DNA of 64,000 nucleotides from an uncultured Myxococcales bacterium (lineage in GTDB: Bacteria; Myxococcota_A; UBA9042): the NCBI GenBank assembly GCA_903924465.1, contig CAIYBN010000099.1, forward strand, positions 79,009 through 143,008, written 5' to 3'. The translations under genes were made by a program, and so were the position numbers. Positions 32,295 to 40,542 of this stretch are shown here, in pieces. Position 1 is the stretch's first letter. The number at the start of each line of letters is the position of its first letter. The notes under the pieces were generated by a model. That model made no database searches. It was not told the origin of the DNA and saw only the letters and a list, made by a program, of their open reading frames with translations.

Positions 32295-35200
32295 ATGCTG
32301 GTTCAGAGTCGCAGAGCGTCAATCGGGCTGACCGGCTTGCTGTTGGTGCTGGCCATCGGCTGCGCCAAGGATGTGACCGACTATCCGTCGCTGCGTTTGG
32401 TGATCAGCAGCGAACCGCCGTTGCAACCCGGTGCGACCATCGCCACGCTGCAACTGGCCCTGCGTTCCCCCGACGGCAAGACGTTCAAGCTGCCGCCGCC
32501 GGGCAAGGAAGCCGACCTCACTTTCGCCCTGCCGGCTGGGCGCAACATTGTCACAACGCCGTACTCCATCGACATTGCGCAGCCGAGCAGCACCGCGGGA
32601 CTGGTGCAACTGCGCGTCTTGGGCCTGCAACAGAAACAGGTGCTGACGGTCTGGACGGGCGTCATCGACACGCGAACGACGGGTGAACTGGCGTTGACCC
32701 TGCGCGCACCGCAGCCGGCGTGCGACGCGGATGGCGACGGCGTGGCGGATTGCAGCAAAGCCGGTTGCTGCAGCGACCCGAACGTTCCCAGCGATTGCAA
32801 CGACGATCCGACACCGGGAAAGAGCGGAATCCCCAAAGGCTTTTTGTGCAGCCCGTTCAATTTTGAAGACCCGTGCACCCAATGCGGCGACGGCCTGGAC
32901 GAGGATTGTGACGGGACCGACATCGCTTGTGTGGACACGGACAAGGATGGCGTACCGGATTGTCAGGAGACCGCGTGCCCCGCCGGCGCGGCCAGCGACC
33001 CCACCATCTACCCCGGCGCGGCTGAGGTCTGCGACGGCAAGGACAACGACTGCAACTTGATTGTCGACGACGCGCTGCCGACCGCCGATGATCCGAGCCC
33101 GACGCACAAGGCCGGCGATCCATGCGGCTTGGGCGCGTGCGCCGGCGGCCAGTGGCAGTGCGATCCCGCCGGCGTGAAACGGCCGATGTTGTGCTCCACG
33201 GCGGGAAAGAAGGCGGCCAAGGAGAACTGCGACAACAACATCGACGACGACTGCGATGGCTTGATCAATCAAGGCTGCGCATTGGCGGACCTGGATGGCG
33301 ACGGCGTCAACAACGACGTGGAAAAGGCCAAGTGCGCCTTCAAGTTCGCGATGTATCACGCTGAATTCTATCCGCCTGACGCACCGGAGAAGTGCTGCCT
33401 GTTTGGCACGGTCGACACCACGGTTTGTGACACGAATTGCGATGGCAAGACGACGCCATGCGACGCAACCGACAAGGACGGCGATGGCTGGCCCGCCAAG
33501 ACCGATTGCGACGACAACGACCCCCTGACGTATTTTGGCGCGCCGGAAAAGTGCGGCGACGGTAAGGTGCAGAGCTGTCAAGGCAGCGATCCACCGTGTG
33601 ACGCCAGTGATAAGGACGGCGACGGCTGGATGCCGCCAACCGACTGCGACGACACCGACAAGACCGTCAACCCGGAAGGCAAGGAACTCTGCAACGGCAA
33701 GGACGACAACTGCAACGGCATCATCGACGACGGCAACCCTGAAGGGCTCGACACGCCGTGCGGCAACCTGAGCGGCGAGTGCGGGCATGTGGGCAACGCG
33801 TACGGCCAAGCGACGGGCTTTTCCGTGTGCAAACACTACAAGTCCGGCCAGGTACCCGACAACGCGCTCGATTGCGCGGCGGGCTTTGACAGCAAGTCCG
33901 GCACCTGTGTGGGCTGCGACGGCGACCAGCGGCCAAAGGCGGAGTTGTGCAACGGCCTGGACGACGACTGCAACGGCAAGACCGACGAACCTTTCAGCTA
34001 CACCCAGGAAGACGGCACCAAGCAGGCAATGGGCGCGTCCTGCGACGGCATCGGCGCGTGCGGCATCGGCTTTGTCGAGTGCAGCAACGCCAAAGCCGCC
34101 GCGTGCTCCAGCGACGCCAACGGCTCTGCGCCGCAGAGCGCTCCGGAAACGTGCAACGATTTGGACGACAATTGCAACGGCCAGACCGACGAGAACCTCG
34201 CCGTGCTCGCGGACTCCACGTGCCAAAAGCTGGGCGTGTGCGCGAGCGGCCTGACCCAGATCCAGACGGTCTGCGCGGCCGGCGTGTGGATTTGTGACTA
34301 CAGCCAAGTCCCAGGTGTCGAAATCTCCAGCGAGGCCAAGAGCGTGTGCAAGCCGGGTGACGCGTTGTGCACGTGCAGCCTGTCGTCGCAGGTTTGCCAC
34401 AAGATGATGGAAACCAGCTGCGACGGCTTGGACAACGACTGCGACGGCAAGACTGACGAGGACTTTGACTACACCGACTATGACGGCATCACGTTGCGCA
34501 AGCTCGGCGACGCGTGCCTGACGGGGGCATGCGCGGGCGGCACCGTCCTGTGTGCGGGCGATCAGAAAGGCTTGACCTGCTCGACGCTCGGCAACATCAA
34601 AGCCGAGCAGTGCAACCAGATCGACGACAATTGCAACGGCATCACCGACGAAGCCAGCGACTTGCCGGTGGAAAAATCGACGTGCAAGCAGGTCGGCGTC
34701 TGCGCGGCACAAAAACCGGTCGCGACGTGCAGCGGCGGCAACTGGCTGTGCGACTACAGCGCCATCGCCAATTGGCAATCGCCGGTCGAACTCACCTGCG
34801 ATGGCCTGGACAACAACTGCAACGGCGTCACTGACGATGGCTGCGATGACGACGGCGACAAGTTCTGCGATGGCGCGATGACGGTCGTGGACACGCCGGC
34901 GGTCTGCCCCGGCGGCAAGGGCGACTGCAACGACAACAATCCGGCGATTCACCCGAGTGCGATCGAGGTTTGCGACGACATCGACAACGACTGCAACGGC
35001 ACGACGGACGACGGCTGCAACGGCGACAGCGACGGCTTCTGCAACGCCGCCATGACCACGGTCGGCAAGCCGCAGACGTGCCTGGGCGGCGGCGGCGACT
35101 GCAACGACGGCAATCCAGCGATCCATCCCGGCGCCATCGAGGCGTGCGATGGCATCGACAACGACTGCGACGGCGTCACCGACAACGACTGCGACGGCGA

Positions 35201-36476
35201 CGGCGATGGCTACTGCACGGCGATGAGAAACACCGTTGGCAAACCGGCCATTTGCCCCAGCGGCGGCGGCGACTGCAACGACGCGGACAACAGCGTCCAC
35301 CCGAATGCCAGCGAGACGTGCAACGGCGTGGACGACAACTGCAACGGCATGACCGACGAAGGCGTCCAGACGACGTTCTTCCTGGACGGCGACGGCGACG
35401 GCTTCGGCGCCAGCGACGCGACGACGCTGGCGTGCAGCAAGCCGCCTGGCTATGCCGCCGTGAACGGTGACTGCAACGACAGCAACGCCAGCATCCACCC
35501 GGGCGCAACCGAAACGTGCAACGGCGTCGACGACAATTGCAATGGCGCAACAGACGAGGGCGTGAAGACCACGTTCTATCTGGACGCCGACCAGGACGGC
35601 TTCGGCCTGGCGGGCGCAACGACCGAAGCTTGCAGCAAACCGGCCGGTTACGCAGCCGTCGCCAACGATTGCGATGACAGCAACGCGGACATCCACCCAG
35701 GCGCAACGGAAGCCTGCAATGGCTACGACGACAACTGCGACGGCGTGACCGACGGTCAGGACTCGCAGGGCTGCGCTGGCTATTTTGGCGACGGCGACGG
35801 TGACGGCTATGGCCCCATCGGCGGCGCCACCGTGTGCCTGTGCAGCGGAACGCCGCAGCATCCGGTCAAGATTGGCGGTGACTGCGATGACAACAATCCA
35901 GCGATCCACCCTGCGGCCGTCGAAATCTGCAACGGCGTGGACGACAACTGCAACGGCACGACGGACGAGAATGTCGGCGTCGGGGACGCGTGCGCGATCA
36001 CCAACACGTTCGGCAGTTGCACGGGCGTTGACGTGTGCGACGGCGCGGCAGGCTTGAGCTGCAACGCCAGCACACCGGCCACCGAAACGTGCAATGGCGT
36101 CGATGACGACTGCGACGGCGTGACCGACCAGGGCAATCCCGGTGGCGGCGTGAACTGCGGCACCGGCAAACTGGGCGTTTGCGAACCGGGTACCACGATC
36201 TGCGCAAACGGAGGCATCCTGTGCAGCCAGAACGTTCAACCGAGCGATGAGATTTGCAATGGTATCGACGACAATTGCGACGGCGTCGTCGACGAGGGCA
36301 ACCCCGGCGGCGGCGATGCATGCAGCACCGGTCTCTTCGGCGTGTGCGCCGCGGGCACACTCACGTGCTTCGGCGGCAGCGATACGTGCACTCAGCTGGT
36401 CTTGCCATCGCCGGAAATCTGCGGCAACAGCTTGGACGAGAACTGCGACGGCGCAACCGACGAGGGCTGTCCCTGA
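32295..36476 (+). CDS. Giant MopE-like Cys/Asp repeat lipoprotein
   Basis: A 1,393-residue exported protein. The signal MLVQSRRASIGLTGLLLVLA ends in a lipobox with Cys in IGCAKD. Residues about 20-135 form a beta-rich domain. The rest is a ladder of about 18 units of the form E-x-C-[ND]-G-x-D-[DN]-[DN]-C-[ND]-G-x-x-D-[DE]. Many are joined by DGDGDGF-type acidic loops. This is the MopE-type putative metal-binding motif seen in surface proteins of this phylum and in the copper protein MopE. The repeats likely bind calcium or other metals and are disulphide-bonded. A TATACT box (32246-32251) lies upstream. GGAG precedes the ATG. It may be a surface adhesin or metal store; the function is unknown. 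Confidence 0.87.
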   Translation: MLVQSRRASIGLTGLLLVLAIGCAKDVTDYPSLRLVISSEPPLQPGATIATLQLALRSPDGKTFKLPPPGKEADLTFALPAGRNIVTTPYSIDIAQPSSTAGLVQLRVLGLQQKQVLTVWTGVIDTRTTGELALTLRAPQPACDADGDGVADCSKAGCCSDPNVPSDCNDDPTPGKSGIPKGFLCSPFNFEDPCTQCGDGLDEDCDGTDIACVDTDKDGVPDCQETACPAGAASDPTIYPGAAEVCDGKDNDCNLIVDDALPTADDPSPTHKAGDPCGLGACAGGQWQCDPAGVKRPMLCSTAGKKAAKENCDNNIDDDCDGLINQGCALADLDGDGVNNDVEKAKCAFKFAMYHAEFYPPDAPEKCCLFGTVDTTVCDTNCDGKTTPCDATDKDGDGWPAKTDCDDNDPLTYFGAPEKCGDGKVQSCQGSDPPCDASDKDGDGWMPPTDCDDTDKTVNPEGKELCNGKDDNCNGIIDDGNPEGLDTPCGNLSGECGHVGNAYGQATGFSVCKHYKSGQVPDNALDCAAGFDSKSGTCVGCDGDQRPKAELCNGLDDDCNGKTDEPFSYTQEDGTKQAMGASCDGIGACGIGFVECSNAKAAACSSDANGSAPQSAPETCNDLDDNCNGQTDENLAVLADSTCQKLGVCASGLTQIQTVCAAGVWICDYSQVPGVEISSEAKSVCKPGDALCTCSLSSQVCHKMMETSCDGLDNDCDGKTDEDFDYTDYDGITLRKLGDACLTGACAGGTVLCAGDQKGLTCSTLGNIKAEQCNQIDDNCNGITDEASDLPVEKSTCKQVGVCAAQKPVATCSGGNWLCDYSAIANWQSPVELTCDGLDNNCNGVTDDGCDDDGDKFCDGAMTVVDTPAVCPGGKGDCNDNNPAIHPSAIEVCDDIDNDCNGTTDDGCNGDSDGFCNAAMTTVGKPQTCLGGGGDCNDGNPAIHPGAIEACDGIDNDCDGVTDNDCDGDGDGYCTAMRNTVGKPAICPSGGGDCNDADNSVHPNASETCNGVDDNCNGMTDEGVQTTFFLDGDGDGFGASDATTLACSKPPGYAAVNGDCNDSNASIHPGATETCNGVDDNCNGATDEGVKTTFYLDADQDGFGLAGATTEACSKPAGYAAVANDCDDSNADIHPGATEACNGYDDNCDGVTDGQDSQGCAGYFGDGDGDGYGPIGGATVCLCSGTPQHPVKIGGDCDDNNPAIHPAAVEICNGVDDNCNGTTDENVGVGDACAITNTFGSCTGVDVCDGAAGLSCNASTPATETCNGVDDDCDGVTDQGNPGGGVNCGTGKLGVCEPGTTICANGGILCSQNVQPSDEICNGIDDNCDGVVDEGNPGGGDACSTGLFGVCAAGTLTCFGGSDTCTQLVLPSPEICGNSLDENCDGATDEGCP
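32880..36474 (+). repeat. Tandem Cys/Asp-rich coding repeats
   Basis: About 18 diverged repeats of roughly 100-250 bases each. The shared core encodes CNGVDDNCNGxTDE or a variant. The closest copies are between 35300 and 36300. Codons are mostly GAC, TGC, AAC and GGC, which makes the DNA itself strongly repetitive and prone to recombination or assembly collapse. Confidence 0.85.
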
Positions 36477-36497
36477 GCGCCCAATCGGGCAAATGCG

Positions 36498-36506
36498 TGC
36501 TACACT
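36498..36506 (+). promoter_or_regulatory. Extended minus 10 of the second RluA-family gene
   Basis: TGC followed by TACACT, 33 bases before the ATG at 36540. No good minus 35 box, so it would rely on the extended element. Confidence 0.4.
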
Positions 36507-36539
36507 TTGCTTGGAAGTAGCCCCCAAGGAGCGTGCCTG

Positions 36540-37424
36540 ATGCCAACCCCCGCGCCCGCCAAGACGGCCGCTGCCAAGACCCGGGCAACCGCTTCAACCA
36601 AGCGCGCCGAAGCGGCCAAAGCCCGGTCAGTCGCCAAAGCCGCAAAATCGCGCGCCAAGTCGGGCAAGCACATTGAGCTTGGCGTCAATCCCAAGGACAT
36701 CTGCACGGTTATCTACGTCGACGACGCGCTGATCGCGGTCAACAAGGCGCCGGGCTGTCCTGTGGTGGCCACCGGCCCCTATCGCTTGCGTTCGGTCACC
36801 GGCGCGCTGGCCGAACTGGGCTACGGCGTGACCTACCCCATCAGCCTCCTCGATGCGGAAGCGACCGGGCTCGTGTTGCTCACCCGCACGCCGGAAGCGG
36901 CCAAGACCATGCGGTGGAACTGGCGCAGCGAGCTCTGCAAGCGGGAATTCGTGGTCGTCGCCCAAGGCGACATCCCCGGCGCGCGCGGACGCATCACCCT
37001 GCCGATCGGCTCCGTGCGCACAGGCACGCAAGTGCGCCACCAGGTGATGCCCATCGATCAGGGGGGCAAGCCAGCCGTCACGGTCTGGAAGCTGATCGCC
37101 CGCGGACGCATGATGTCGCGCCTGCTCATTTCCATGACCGGCGGACGCACCCATCAAATTCGCATTCATTTGTCGGCAATCGGCTATCCGGTCGTGGGCG
37201 ACAAGCGCTACGGTGCAGAGTTGACGTCCGTGCCCCTGCACGCGCTCGTGGACCTGCCGGCGAAATACGCGGATTCAACCGTGGTGCCGCCGCATCAGAT
37301 CGCGATGCATTGCAGCCTCATTCGCATTCCGCATCCCATCACTGAGCAAATGATGGAGTTTTCGGCGCCGGTGCCGCGGGTGTTGATCGGCTTGATGCCC
37401 GGCGCTTGGGTGCTGGACGGTTGA
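36540..37424 (+). CDS. RluA-family pseudouridine synthase-like protein with basic Ala/Lys tail
   Basis: A 294-residue protein. The first 45 residues (PAPAKTAAAKTRATASTKRA onward) are Ala/Lys-rich like histone H1 tails, suited to nucleic acid contact. The catalytic fold follows: IYVDDALIAVNKAPGCPVV, then SLLDAEATGLVLLTR where the family usually has HRLDxxTSG, KREFVVVAQG, GRTHQIRIHLSAIGYPVVGD and HCSLIRIPHP. The catalytic Asp is kept, but the preceding His-Arg is replaced by Ser-Leu. AAGGAG lies 9 bases upstream of the ATG. It may be an active but unusual synthase or a non-catalytic RNA binder. Confidence 0.8.
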   Translation: MPTPAPAKTAAAKTRATASTKRAEAAKARSVAKAAKSRAKSGKHIELGVNPKDICTVIYVDDALIAVNKAPGCPVVATGPYRLRSVTGALAELGYGVTYPISLLDAEATGLVLLTRTPEAAKTMRWNWRSELCKREFVVVAQGDIPGARGRITLPIGSVRTGTQVRHQVMPIDQGGKPAVTVWKLIARGRMMSRLLISMTGGRTHQIRIHLSAIGYPVVGDKRYGAELTSVPLHALVDLPAKYADSTVVPPHQIAMHCSLIRIPHPITEQMMEFSAPVPRVLIGLMPGAWVLDG

Positions 37425-37487
37425 CACACACGGCGCGAACGGGCAAATGACCGGTCCGGACGCAAGGTCCAACTCGACGAGGGCAAC

Positions 37488-38009
37488 ATGGGTTTGATGT
37501 ACCGGCAGAGCGAACTCGGAATCGGCGCGGACGAACTGGCCGAACACGGCATGGCGGAAAATGTCCTGACGACCAAGATCGAGGATCTGGTCAATTGGGG
37601 CCGCAAGTTCTCGCTGTTCCAGTATCCGTTTGTGACCGCCTGCTGCGGCATGGAATACATGTCGGTGAATGCCGCGCAGCACGATCTCGCGCGTTTTGGC
37701 TGCGAAGTGCCGCGGTTCACGCCGCGCCAGGCGGATTTGCTCATGGTCGTGGGCACCGTCAACCACAAGAATGCGCCCATTCTCAAACGCATTTACGACC
37801 AGATGGCCGAGCCCAAGTGGGTCGTGGCATTCGGCGCCTGCGCGTCAACGGGTGGTTTCTACGACAATTACGCGACCGTGCCGGGTATCGATCACATCAT
37901 CCCGGTTGACGTGTACATTCCCGGCTGCCCGCCGCGGCCCGAGCAGGTGATGGACGCGATCATGTTGCTCATGGACAAGATCCAGAACGGCCGCGCGGAA
38001 TTGACCTGA
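37488..38009 (+). CDS. nuoB: NADH-quinone oxidoreductase subunit B (stand-alone)
   Basis: A 173-residue NuoB/PSST subunit of respiratory complex I. It holds cluster N2, the last iron-sulfur centre before quinone. Its four ligands are Cys 52, Cys 53 (VTACCGMEYM), Cys 118 (FGACASTGG) and Cys 147 (YIPGCPPRPE). All other family motifs, including VVGTVNHKNAPIL, are intact. No other nuo gene is adjacent: it sits between an RluA-like gene and a convergent TrmH gene. It is either part of a scattered complex I set or a second copy. GAGG precedes the ATG. Confidence 0.95.
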   Translation: MGLMYRQSELGIGADELAEHGMAENVLTTKIEDLVNWGRKFSLFQYPFVTACCGMEYMSVNAAQHDLARFGCEVPRFTPRQADLLMVVGTVNHKNAPILKRIYDQMAEPKWVVAFGACASTGGFYDNYATVPGIDHIIPVDVYIPGCPPRPEQVMDAIMLLMDKIQNGRAELT

Positions 38010-38016
38010 GCTTGCG

Positions 38017-38769
38017 CTAACTTGGCTGCACCAACGTCGCGAGCGCGATCCCGGCGGCAACGCTCACGTTCAAGGATTCCACCGCGCCTGTGCCGGCAAT
38101 GCGGAGGCGCAGCGTGCATGCAGCCTCGACGGCCGGGTCCAAACCCGCTTCTTCCGACCCCAGCACGAGCAGTACCGGCTGACCGCGAAACTGCGCCAGA
38201 TCGGCCAGCGTCTTGTCGCCTCGTACGCTGAGCGCCAGCGCCTGACCGCCTGCGTGGACATAGGCCTGGACCACCGCGAGTGCGTCGTGGCAGGCCGCCA
38301 CAGGCAAGTATTCCAGACCACCTTCCGCCGTACGGCAAGCCGCAGAACTGCGCACGCAAGCCGCGCCATCCGCGGTCAACCACATCGCCCGGACACCCAG
38401 GAACGCCGCGGTGCGCGCGATTGCACCGACATTGTGCGGATTGCCGACGCCGTCCAGCAGCAGCGTCAGCCCAGGGACGCGGGCGGTCTGCGCGACGATT
38501 TCACGTGTCACGACAGATACTTCCGGCGCGTCCAGCACCGCGACCAGACCTTGGTGCGCCCGGCTACCGGCGACGCGGTCGAGTTCCTCTGGCGGCAGGA
38601 CGCGGAAAATGCCCCGCCGCTTCGCCATTTGGGCCAGAACGGGTTGCAGCGACTGGCTGTGCTCCGCGCTGTAGAACAGGCGCCGCACGCGGTCTGGGCG
38701 CTGCCGCAGCGCCGCCTGCACGGCGCGCAAGCCGCAAATGGTCTGTTCGCGCGCGAATTCCGCGGGCAT
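38017..38769 (-). CDS. TrmH/SpoU family RNA 2'-O-methyltransferase
   Basis: A 250-residue SPOUT enzyme that methylates a ribose in rRNA or tRNA. An N-terminal substrate-binding domain (FAREQTICGLRAVQAAL to HQGLVAVLDAPE) is followed by the knotted SAM domain with LLLDGVGNPHNVGAIARTAA, LVLGSEEAGL and the end motif ESLNVSVAAGIAL. The layout is that of RlmB or TrmH proteins. The start ATG overlaps the upstream gene stop (TGATG), so the genes are coupled. It converges on nuoB with 7 bases between. The exact target nucleotide is unknown. Confidence 0.9.
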   Translation of the reverse strand: MPAEFAREQTICGLRAVQAALRQRPDRVRRLFYSAEHSQSLQPVLAQMAKRRGIFRVLPPEELDRVAGSRAHQGLVAVLDAPEVSVVTREIVAQTARVPGLTLLLDGVGNPHNVGAIARTAAFLGVRAMWLTADGAACVRSSAACRTAEGGLEYLPVAACHDALAVVQAYVHAGGQALALSVRGDKTLADLAQFRGQPVLLVLGSEEAGLDPAVEAACTLRLRIAGTGAVESLNVSVAAGIALATLVQPS

Positions 38770-39245
38770 CAAAAATCCCGGTCGCTGGGCGTCCCGGGCA
38801 GGAATCCCGTTGGCAACGTCCAGGCGGCCGACGCAGTCAGGCGCATCCGCGAGAAATGGCGGGTCAGCCGGGCCGCGCGCGCGCGCGCTTGTTCCAAGCG
38901 TTCGCTGTCCTCCGCGGTCGACGGCGCCGGCATGGCCTGATCCGCACCGCGCAAGGATTCGGAATACCAATGATTGGTCAGTTCGATGTGGAGCAAGACG
39001 CTCGCCACGTCCTCGTCCAAAGCATCGTCACGCGCGTCCACTTGCACGAGCCCGTCCATCAGGCGCGGCTCTACCGTATGCGCAACGAGCCCGGACGTCG
39101 GCGAGACTTGGGCAAACAGTTCGACCCAGCGGGTGGGTGGACGGCGATCGAGTTCAAAACGGACGACAACGAGCCGCGCAAAACGCGGGTGTCGGCCGAT
39201 GATACGGACGGCTGAAACGACAATGGGAAGCCAAAGAGTCATCAT
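38769..39245 (-). CDS. Unknown protein coupled to the TrmH gene
   Basis: A 158-residue protein starting MMTLWLPIVVSAVRII. Visible parts are RLVVVRFELDRRPPTRWVEL, a central acidic helix (DARDDALDEDVASVLLHIEL) and a basic C-terminal helix (LEQARARAARLTRHFSRMR). No signal, Cys cluster or known motif. It shares one base with the TrmH gene start, which strongly suggests it is translated and linked in function. A possible partner of the methyltransferase or of RNA. No clear ribosome site before the ATG. Confidence 0.6.
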   Translation of the reverse strand: MMTLWLPIVVSAVRIIGRHPRFARLVVVRFELDRRPPTRWVELFAQVSPTSGLVAHTVEPRLMDGLVQVDARDDALDEDVASVLLHIELTNHWYSESLRGADQAMPAPSTAEDSERLEQARARAARLTRHFSRMRLTASAAWTLPTGFLPGTPSDRDF

Positions 39246-39318
39246 GCAACAGCGCAAGGGCCACGACGACGGGCCAGCCCCAAGTTCTCACGTTCGACCA
39301 CACCGATGCAAGCACCGG

Positions 39319-40497
39319 CTAGTGAATTTGCGGGAAGAAATCGTCACCGATCGGCAAGCGTGCGACGCCAAAGTTGTGTGCCAGCGTTTGACCCAGGGCG
39401 GCAAAACTGGCTGTCGCACCCCAATCGCCGCCGTGGTGGAAGCGACGCGAGGCGAAAATCAGCGGAACCCACTCGCGCGTGTGATCGGTCGAAGCCAGAT
39501 AGGTCGGATCGTTGCCGTGGTCGGCAGTCAGGCACAGGAGCCCATCGTCGCCCAGCGCGTCGAGGAGCGCCGGAACGGTGGCATCGACTTCCAGCAGCGC
39601 GTCGGCAAAACCGCGGGCGTTGCGGCGATGCCCATACAGCGCGTCGAAGTCCACGAGATTGGTGAACACCAAGCCACGTTCCAGCGTCTGCAATCGCTCC
39701 AGCGTCAGCCGCAGGCCGTCTGAATTTCCCTCCGAATGCAGGGACTCTGGCACGCCGCAGTTCGCGAAGATGTCCTGAATCTTACCGACACCCACGACCG
39801 GAATTCCCGCCGCCTGCAGCTTGTCCAGCAGCGTGCCCGGCGGCGGCGGCATGGCAAAATCCTTGCGGTTGTACGTGCGCTGCCACTTTCCCGGTTCGCC
39901 AATGAAGGGTCGCGCGATCACCCGACCCACGCGATACTTGTCCAGCAGTTCGCGAGCCACCAGACAGATGCGATGCAGCTCCGCGACTGGCATCACCGCC
40001 TCGTGTGCGGCGATCTGGAACACGCTATCGGCGGAGGTGTAGACAATTGGCTTGCCCGTGCGCATGTGCTCGGGGCCCAGTTGGTCCAGAATGGTCGTTC
40101 CGCTGGCGACGACATTGCCGAGCACCTCGTAGCCGGTCTTCGCGGTGAACTCGGCGATGATGGCCTCCGGAAAGCAAGGATTGTAGACGGCGAATGGCAC
40201 GGTGGTCTCGACGCCGACCATCTCCCAATGTCCTGTCGGCGTGTCCTTGCCGCGAGAGAGTTCCGCCATCCTCAGCAGAAAGCCCTGCGGCTGCACGGCC
40301 GGCGCCACGCCTTCCAGCGGAGTCAGATTGCCCAGTCCCAGCGCTTGCAGATTGGGCAGGTGCAGGCCACCCACGGCGCGCGCACAATTGCCCAGTGTGT
40401 TCACCGTGGGCGGATCGCCGAACGCCGCGCAGTCCGGCAACGCGCCGATGCCTGCGCCATCCAGCACGAGAATGCACACCTTGTCGAATGGCCGCAT
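39319..40497 (-). CDS. deoB: Phosphopentomutase
   Basis: Interconverts ribose or deoxyribose 1-phosphate and 5-phosphate in nucleoside breakdown. The 392-residue protein belongs to the alkaline phosphatase-like metalloenzymes. The N-terminal metal site VCILVLDGAGIGALPD and the middle HWEMVGVET, GKPIVYTSADSVFQIAAHE and ARPFIGEP motifs are complete. So are the C-terminal metal motifs LVDFDALYGHRRN, LTADHGNDP and DHTREWVPL. GGAGGT lies 5 bases before the ATG at 40497. No other deo gene is adjacent. It has its own promoter. Confidence 0.95.
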   Translation of the reverse strand: MRPFDKVCILVLDGAGIGALPDCAAFGDPPTVNTLGNCARAVGGLHLPNLQALGLGNLTPLEGVAPAVQPQGFLLRMAELSRGKDTPTGHWEMVGVETTVPFAVYNPCFPEAIIAEFTAKTGYEVLGNVVASGTTILDQLGPEHMRTGKPIVYTSADSVFQIAAHEAVMPVAELHRICLVARELLDKYRVGRVIARPFIGEPGKWQRTYNRKDFAMPPPPGTLLDKLQAAGIPVVGVGKIQDIFANCGVPESLHSEGNSDGLRLTLERLQTLERGLVFTNLVDFDALYGHRRNARGFADALLEVDATVPALLDALGDDGLLCLTADHGNDPTYLASTDHTREWVPLIFASRRFHHGGDWGATASFAALGQTLAHNFGVARLPIGDDFFPQIH

Positions 40498-40513
40498 GAC
40501 ACCTCCGGCGTTC

Positions 40514-40542
40514 AGGATAGCGCCAACGGCGTCGCACGTCAG
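40514..40542 (-). promoter_or_regulatory. deoB promoter
   Basis: Minus strand CTGACG (40542-40537), 17-base spacer, TATCCT (40519-40514) preceded by CGC. The start point is about 10 bases before the ATG, so the leader would be very short. It overlaps the end of the upstream lipoprotein gene. Confidence 0.45.

Noticed and set aside
32880..36474. Regular repeats as a CRISPR array
   Set aside because: Repeats are coding, diverged and of uneven length, without identical repeats and unique spacers.
32319..36527. A 1,402-codon open frame on the minus strand opposite the MopE-like gene
   Set aside because: It has no start context or recognisable domain, and it mirrors the Cys/Asp repeats. GC-rich repeated codons keep this antisense frame open by chance.
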